DNA of 64,000 bases from Halichondria panicea (Eukaryota > Porifera > Demospongiae > Suberitida > Halichondriidae), in NCBI RefSeq assembly GCF_963675165.1, contig NC_087393.1, positions 4,582,202 to 4,646,201 on the forward strand. The letters are read 5' to 3'. This document shows, one piece after another, positions 58,267 through 64,000 of the stretch. A program made the translations under genes and the position numbers. Below the pieces are notes generated by a model. It was given only the letters and a program-made list of their open reading frames with translations, ran no database searches and had not been told where the DNA came from. Position 1 is the first letter of the stretch. The number at the start of each line of letters is the position of its first letter.

Positions 58267-59358
58267 GTTAGACCTTCTATTTGAGATCCATTTTTGTATG
58301 TATTGCGTGCAAAATTGTCGGTATACCCCAAAAAATCACAGCATATAGCTACTGTATGAACTAAGGACAGGAACTATAGTAACTGCTTTGTTACTTGACA
58401 CGTGTATCATATAACTCAACCTACATATATTAATAGCATGCAATGTAAATATGGCATGTGAGCCAGATGTGCCATGGGATTTAGATTAACTACTGTATAC
58501 GTATTACAACATTTAACGAGCATCAATCAAACATATATGCACAAATTGCAGGTATTTATGGTGGCTTTGCAAAAAAATAGCCAATAATGTACTGTCACGG
58601 TTTGAAATGTATAGATGTCATAATTAAATTATTTTTGTTTATAATTATTATAATAAATATGCATTACACAATAAGTCCTGCAGCATATGAAAAGCCAGTA
58701 CTAACCCTAGTTTTGGTCACATCCAACTCCCATGTAAAGCAACGTGCATACATTGCTATACCGGTGCCTAGTATATGACATCACAATCCTCCAGTTCACA
58801 GATGATCACAAGGTCTCAAATTTCTGCTGATTTGCCTCACTCGCAAAATATTATAATAATAAAATTATTATAGTCACACTGATAATTTATCGTGCCTCAT
58901 AATTCGTACGTCGAAAATAGAGCTAATTGACAAGAAAGAGACAAAGGCAGAAACATGCAATATCTGTTAATTGGGCCAAATTTAGGCACTTTCCGTAATG
59001 GTGATGGTATACTCATATGATTATGACTGCTAAATAACACTGACATAATTATAACTAGGTATGTGTGTTTTAGATTGTAAGCATGCCTTGTAAGCGATAC
59101 TATACAAATGTATTCCATAGGATTTGATCTACAGAGTATATTTGAGATACTATAGTAGATGGATTCTGTAATTATGAGTGTGGCTATAAATTATAAGGCA
59201 CAATTAGCGTGAGAGATTGACAAAAGACAATCAAACACCGAAACTAAACCAACTAGTGTAATAACTATTGTCCACATTGTGTGTACATGCACTATAGTAT
59301 ACACATGTACCAGCATTATCAAGGTGGTCATGCTACTGGTAGAGAGCTGTTGAATAAG
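58267..59358. other. Spacer L-M
   Basis: Conserved 3' flank (AAATTGTCGGTATACCCC) then AT-rich sequence. No gene. Confidence 0.5.
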
Positions 59359-60205
59359 ATGCACTACATCATCTGCTTACTGGCTTTGCTCTACTGTCAG
59401 ACTAATGGTAGGTGGACTAAAATTGTGTCAGTGTGCATTGTTAAATATGATGTACTATAGCTCAGCAATGTCTTTGTGCAACTAATGGTAACAGGGATCT
59501 ACCAAACTTTGTCAGACCAGGAGGTGGGCTAGAGCCACGGTTTAGAGACAACCCAATCCAGGTCATCATCACTAGCTACAGGTTCGACTGCTGTGGAGTG
59601 GTGACTGAGTGGAGAGCCTTAGTGGAGAAGTTTACTGATCAGTCCTATACCATCTTCTTCCAAGTGTGGAGACCCAACTCCCCCTCACCCATGGACACTG
59701 ATGGCTGCTACACTATGCAAGGCACTAACTATTTCTCACCAATCTCACTTGGTGATCGTGGCACTGATGACAGAGGAATAGTGACTGGGGTACCACTAGA
59801 GAGTGAGAGGATTGAGGTCCAACCAGGAGATGTGGTCGGGTTCTATCTGGAGAGTAGTATAAGAATTGATGATGGTATCCAGTTTGCTAGAGATGCAAAT
59901 CTGTACACTGATGAGACAGTTTGGTTTGCTACTGGTTCACTGACTCCTCGCCCTGAGGCAACTTGCATGTATCCTGTCGGCACATCTGGTCTACTCAGTT
60001 CCTCCACTAACCTAGCTCCACTCATCACAGCAACTGTTTGTGAGTTCATTACAACACAAGCAATGTTATGGAATTTATACCTTTTTATATAATTATAGCA
60101 ACTGCTGCCTGTCCTATAACTGGAAGGACACACCCCCACCCCCACACCCTCAACATCTCCACTTCCTGCTACTACCGACACAAATCCTGCTCGTGCAACA
60201 GATAA
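59359..60205 (+). CDS. Receptor array unit M, predicted secreted ectodomain
   Basis: Exons 59359-59407 (standard signal peptide), 59461-60039 (ectodomain, intact: RPGGGLEPRFRDNP, VEKFTDQ, SSIRIDDG), and 60099 onward. The third exon begins as a type-1 stalk (ACPITGRT) but switches within a few codons to the type-2 stalk in the wrong frame (HPHPHTLNISTSCYYRH), ending at TAA 60203-60205. Exon length (196 nt) confirms a frame mismatch. The product would be a signal peptide plus ectodomain with no TM, so likely secreted, unless an unseen alternative splice restores the type-2 frame. Confidence 0.65.
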
Positions 60206-60788
60206 TACAGTGTATGCGTGGATAGTGCTACCAGTGATGCTAATAGTAATCTGTGCTGCATTATTGACAGTGACCAAAGTAATATCTCGATCAGGTGTGT
60301 TAACGACTTATTAAACTGCACATGCATCTTATACGTACATCAGTATTCATAGTTTACATTATGCAGTTCCTAACAATCAAGAAGTGAAAATGGACCCAAT
60401 AACAGACGAGAACGAAGCATATGGCCAGATGGGGGAAGAAGCTATGTCACCTGACAACCACTCTTATGACTACATGGACGAGACAGACTTGACTATTGCA
60501 GCCACACAAAACCCAGCCTACCTAACAACAGTCAGTGATGACACAAACTATTACGAGAATGAGGACGAGACAGAAAAATCTGTAATGAAAGCAAATGAAG
60601 CTTATGCTGTGACCAAAGAGACAGCCACAGATGTTGAGGTTGCAACTGGCGCTAACAAATTGAGTAGGACAGCAGAAATGGCAATGATAAGAAACGAAGC
60701 TTATGCTGTGACCAGAGATACAGTCACAGATGCGGAAGATGTGGACAATTATGAGTATGTAGGAGCTCCTGAAATTCCTAACATGTGA
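60206..60788 (+). pseudogene. Unit M type-2 TM and tail, out of frame
   Basis: Downstream, a type-2 TM (WIVLPVMLIVICAALLTV) to a donor at 60295 and an open tail exon 60367-60788 (140 codons: NEAYGQMGEE, SYDYMDETDL, NEAYAVT twice, NYEYVGAPE). They are coherent with each other but one frame off the ectodomain. Treated as disabled in this haplotype. Confidence 0.65.
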
Positions 60789-61569
60789 TTTCAATTTTGT
60801 ACAATACTTTGTGTGACACGAACAGAGTAATGACCCATATAAGTCAAATTGCATGCATCCCATAAATTATAAGAGTATCAAATAATTATGATTGTCAAGA
60901 TTGACAGTACTATATTAAACGCATGCATGCAGGTGTAACACAATAGTTACGACAGATTGCATAAGAAACATGTACATAATTGTTATTAAGCATAGTTTCT
61001 GCATGAACTACAGATTGGGTGCGAAGACATTGACAATTCCGGAAGGTTTATAGTCATGCATTGAATATTTAAACATGCAGTGCTATCTGCATGCAGACAG
61101 AGTGTCTATAACTTTTTTATGGTTTATTGGCAAAACACATCAAACTAAAACTGTTACCAGCTAGTACACGCATACTGAGCAAAATATACACAAGTTAACG
61201 TAACTTAATGAGGGGAATATTTAGCAGGAAGATAAATAACACTTTATATGGCGCACTTGTTGTCAAGGTGAGCCGGAAGTTTATGTGTACTTAGCAATTA
61301 CACAAGTTATATAACTAATGAGGGGGACAGTTAGTGCGAAGATAACCCTTTTATGGCATCTGTTTTCAGGGTGAGGCTAACAAATCGTTATACGTAGGTG
61401 GTATAGACAAACAAATTGGTTGTCGGTGCATGCCCTAATGCATGTACAAAGCACAAATCTAATATGGAATTAGTGGTACACTGCACGTACATACACATCC
61501 CTTCAACTGACTGCAGAAGTATAAAATGCAAGCTTTTGAATATTTACCTATAGCTTCAAATAGTCAAAA
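60789..61569. other. Spacer M-N
   Basis: 3' flank of a type-2 unit, then a short direct repeat: AAGTTAACGTAACTTAATGAGG near 61190 versus AAGTTATATAACTAATGAGG near 61303, each followed by TTAGnnnGAAGATAA. No gene. Confidence 0.5.
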
Positions 61570-62833
61570 ATGATGCTTCTACTTATGATACTGTTTTGCT
61601 CAGGCATTAAAGGTAAGTAACATTGTTATAGTACGTAAGCACAGCTAAAGGTTACACGCTATAATTGTCTGCAGGTGAGGAGCATCTTCTTGCTAGCAAC
61701 GGCACTAGACCTCTACCAATATTTATCAGACCGCACGGTATGATGGCTCATCGTTTCATGGAGAACCCCATCCAGGCTATCATCACTAGCTACAGGTTCG
61801 ACTGCTATGGAGTGGTCACTGAGTGGAGAGCCTTTGTAGAGGGGAGTGGTGGTGCTCACTTTAAAGATCAACCTTACACCATCTCTTTCCAAGTGTGGAG
61901 ACCCAACTCTCCCTCACCCGTGGACACTGATGGCTGCTACACTATGCAAGGTACTAACCATTTCCCATCCATTCCACTTGCTGATGATAGAAGTGCTGAC
62001 AGAGGAATAGTGACTGGGATACCACTAGAGAGTGAGAGGATTGAGGTGCAACCAGGAGATGTGGTCGGGTTCTATCTGGAGAGTAGCCACATGAGGGATA
62101 GCAACCACGACGGAATCCAGTTTGCACCTGATTCTACTTACAAAAGTGAAGCTGTTTGGTATGTTACAGGCAGCTATAATAAAGGTCCTACAGATTGTCC
62201 ATTCCCCGTTGGCCCAAAGAGGGTGCTCTCCAGTTCAACCAATCGAGCTCCTCTCATCACGGCAACAGTTTGTAAGTTAATAACGTTTTTAACATATCAC
62301 TTTTACAACAATTGCTTTATTTTAGCAACTACCAATTGTCAGCGTATTTCTATTGCCGTCCCATCTACCACACCCCCACTACAAGCTTCTACTACCACAC
62401 CCACAGAACCACTACCAGCGTATGCAGTGGGGCTGTATGTAACGATAGCAGCAACAACAGTCGTCATACTCGTTTTTTACTAGTGCTGTTTGCAGCTACA
62501 AAGATTAATAAAAGTCGTAGAAGAAATAATCAAGCTCAGAGAGCCCCTAGGCAACACGATGAAGCAATTACAGTAGTACAAACAGAGGAAGTAAATATGG
62601 TACCCATACACGTACATTCAGAAGCCAGTACACCAGTTGAAGTTGATCCAACATCAACAGCAAAGAACAAGGCATACGGAATGTTTACAGAGACCAATTC
62701 GACCTCAGACTACACATACTGTTACGCTAATGACACTCCTAGCTGCAACGATATTACGACAACAGCTGACAAGACCGGCAGCACTACAGATCATCATAAC
62801 ACCGAGGAAATTCATTCATATGACAATAAATGA
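61570..62833 (+). CDS. Receptor array unit N, divergent, homopolymer frameshift
   Basis: Exons 61570-61612 (a different signal peptide, MMLLLMILFCSGIKG), 61675-62271 (ectodomain, in frame), 62326 onward (short stalk, TM and tail without intron). The ectodomain keeps SFQVWRP, DGCYTMQGTN and QPGDVVGFYLES but differs at both ends (RPHGMMAHRFMENP, GSYNKGPTDCPFPVG), with Tyr at the first of the CC pair. In the TM (VGLYVTIAATTVVILVF) the frame hits TAG at 62481-62483. One additional T in the T6 run (~62474-62479) would continue into LLVLFAATKINKSRRR and a tail ending 62833 with NKAYGMF and DYTYCYAND. Either a base-calling/assembly error or a real truncation right at the membrane. Type-3 tail, unlike the others. 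Confidence 0.7.
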
Positions 62834-62900
62834 ATCATACCTACGTACAATGATTAATTAGCGTAATTATAGTAGCTAAATTTGACCAAACTTATACATA

Positions 62901-62985
62901 CAGTAGAACCTTGATTATCCGGACACCTTGGTTCCAGAAGCAGGCCGGATAAGTGAATATGCCGGATAATCGAATATATAAACCA
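62901..62985. mobile_element. pogo/Tc1-like terminal fragment
   Basis: CAGTAGAACCTTGATTATCC then GGACACCTTGG and GCCGGATAATCGAATAT. CAGTA-start and repeated GATTATCCGG are typical of pogo-like MITE ends. Only one end is recognised. Confidence 0.5.
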
Positions 62986-63051
62986 CGCCTTGATCCATCC
63001 ACTTTATTGATAAACAGCAGTGCCACATGGTTGTCTGCGCAAGAGTAATGT

Positions 63052-63123
63052 GCGGTTGACGCAAATATGCGTCATCCGCAGTTAACAGCTTATTCCTTAA
63101 TGACGCAAATTTGCGTCAACCGC
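63052..63123. repeat. Near-perfect palindrome with 24-bp arms
   Basis: GCGGTTGACGCAAATATGCG and its inverse CGCAAATTTGCGTCAACCGC flank ~25 bases; each arm itself contains GACGCAAAnnTGCGTC. A hairpin-forming repeat. Confidence 0.85.
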
Positions 63124-63472
63124 GGGGAATCGGTTAAGGTTGTGTGTTGCTCTTATAATAATTATGTGAATGCGTCAAACGTTTGTTCGGTAAAAATTAA
63201 CATTCTCCATGTACTGTATGCTTGTGACTTGGTGTTTTGTTTTCTGTGCAGAATTCAGACAATCTTTGTGCCAGACCAGTACAGACTGTATTTTCTATGT
63301 GATGTTGAACAAGAGCCAACGTGCGAGCTAAGTGTATTCTTTGGACTCAACGAACAAAATTGAACCCTTTGGCACATGTATAATTATAATCTCATTTTAG
63401 TGCTGCTATGATGTTTTGTTTCTTTGCTGCTATACTTTTGTGGATGTGTTTTAACTTGATACAGCTGTGATC

Positions 63473-63768
63473 AATAGTCCTATTCGTTTAAGAGCCTGGA
63501 ATTTTGATTGCTATTTGAACGCCCACTAACTACTTCCTGTATAGCTTCCGCAGTAAAATTGTGCTGAGCTGGCACACCCTTTTACATTGAAGTCATTGTA
63601 AAATCAATGTGTTTTTGCAGCCTCTGCATTCTGCAATGCATGCGCTATTATTCTAAATAAAGAAAGTTTATGAAATATTGAAGTAAGAGCTACACAATGG
63701 TTTTTGTCCCAGAGAGTGTTTGTCAACTGTCAGTGAGCTAGCTGGTCTCTTAAACGAATAGGACTATT
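63473..63768. mobile_element. MITE-like element, ~296 bp
   Basis: AATAGTCCTATTCGTTTAAG (63473) is inverted at the right end as CTTAAACGAATAGGACTATT (to 63768). Arms are 22 bp and perfect. No coding sequence. Confidence 0.8.
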
Positions 63769-64000
63769 TGAATGTAGCCTCCTTCGCAGCCTCTCCTTTT
63801 TCTGTTCTTTGTCATAGTTCAATAAGATAAAATACGGGACTAATTGGAGGAACAAAGAAAGAAAGAAGGAAGAGACTAAGAAAAAGGAGAGCCTGCCTTG
63901 CTAAGTCGCGTGACGGTAGACGAGTGGTAGACGAGTGAAAATGAACGTGGGCAATCACTAGCTGGGCGGAGCCTGACAGAGCAAAAAGCTACAGCATGCC

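Larger units (their letters stand above)
62834..64000. other. Right end of window: repeats, no gene
   Basis: No gene supported. Three palindromic elements are listed separately. A further inverted pair, CTCTCCTTTTTCT (~63795) and AGAAAAAGGAGAG (~63880), frames ~100 bases and is probably another MITE. Confidence 0.55.

Noticed and set aside
26146-62271. Immunoglobulin, SRCR, CUB or C-type lectin assignment of the ectodomain
   Set aside because: The Cys spacing and core motifs (DCCGVV, DGCYTM, QPGDVVGFY) do not fit any of these; left unassigned.
63067-63363. 98-codon open frame near the right end
   Set aside because: Starts inside a palindrome, no family resemblance, no splice context or paralogue.

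Overview
This is eukaryotic DNA. The genes have small introns with GT..AG borders, intergenic sequence is AT-rich, and metazoan genes are present (cyclin F, Integrator subunit 1, CYP4-like P450s). Small palindromic repeats are abundant, there is a split-direct-repeat tyrosine-recombinase retrotransposon, and an ectodomain style I loosely associate with sponges is expanded. I infer a non-bilaterian animal, most likely a demosponge; this is inference, not proof.

Layout. (1) 28-4428 (+): cyclin F (CCNF), nine exons, missing only its extreme 5' end. (2) 4833-10286 (+): two intronless CYP4-like P450 genes, 19 differences in 511 residues, separated by a foldback element whose arms are inverted minisatellites carrying the octamer ATGCAAAT. 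(3) 10768-21328 (-): the C-terminal ~1,330 residues of INTS1. One of its introns holds an opposite-strand gene (15219-16879) for a small single-pass membrane protein with tyrosine-rich tail motifs. The N-terminal ~800 residues of INTS1 are not found in the window. (4) 21734-62833 (+): a tandem array of about 14 complete, partial and broken members of one receptor-like family.

The receptor family has one exon plan: signal peptide exon (49 nt, phase 1), ectodomain exon (~195-200 codons), stalk plus transmembrane exon, and cytoplasmic tail exon. The ectodomain is a conserved beta-rich-looking scaffold with hypervariable segments, and I cannot assign it to a named domain. The stalk is Thr/Pro-rich and built from 0-4 copies of a 37-codon cassette. 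The tail carries repeated tyrosine motifs (NEAY, YVN, LTYDYI), resembling SH2/PTB docking sites and one ITIM-like site. Units E, F and J look intact, D is interrupted in an intron but still spliceable, and G has fused exons. H and M have lost membrane/tail coding by frameshift, K lacks an ectodomain, N has a homopolymer frameshift, and A, B, C, I, L plus small scraps are pseudogenes. A second, phase-compatible signal-peptide exon lies upstream of some units. The pattern (exon shuffling, unequal exchange, tail-only fragments, secreted variants) is what I would expect of a rapidly evolving recognition locus, but function is unproven.

Unit D's last intron contains a complete ~5.8 kb Ngaro-type YR retrotransposon (gag, RT-RNase H, tyrosine recombinase, split direct repeats). 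Comparison with the paralogous intron of unit H gives the empty site. A degenerate cytochrome-b5-reductase-like fragment and several palindromic MITE-like repeats occupy the spaces between units.
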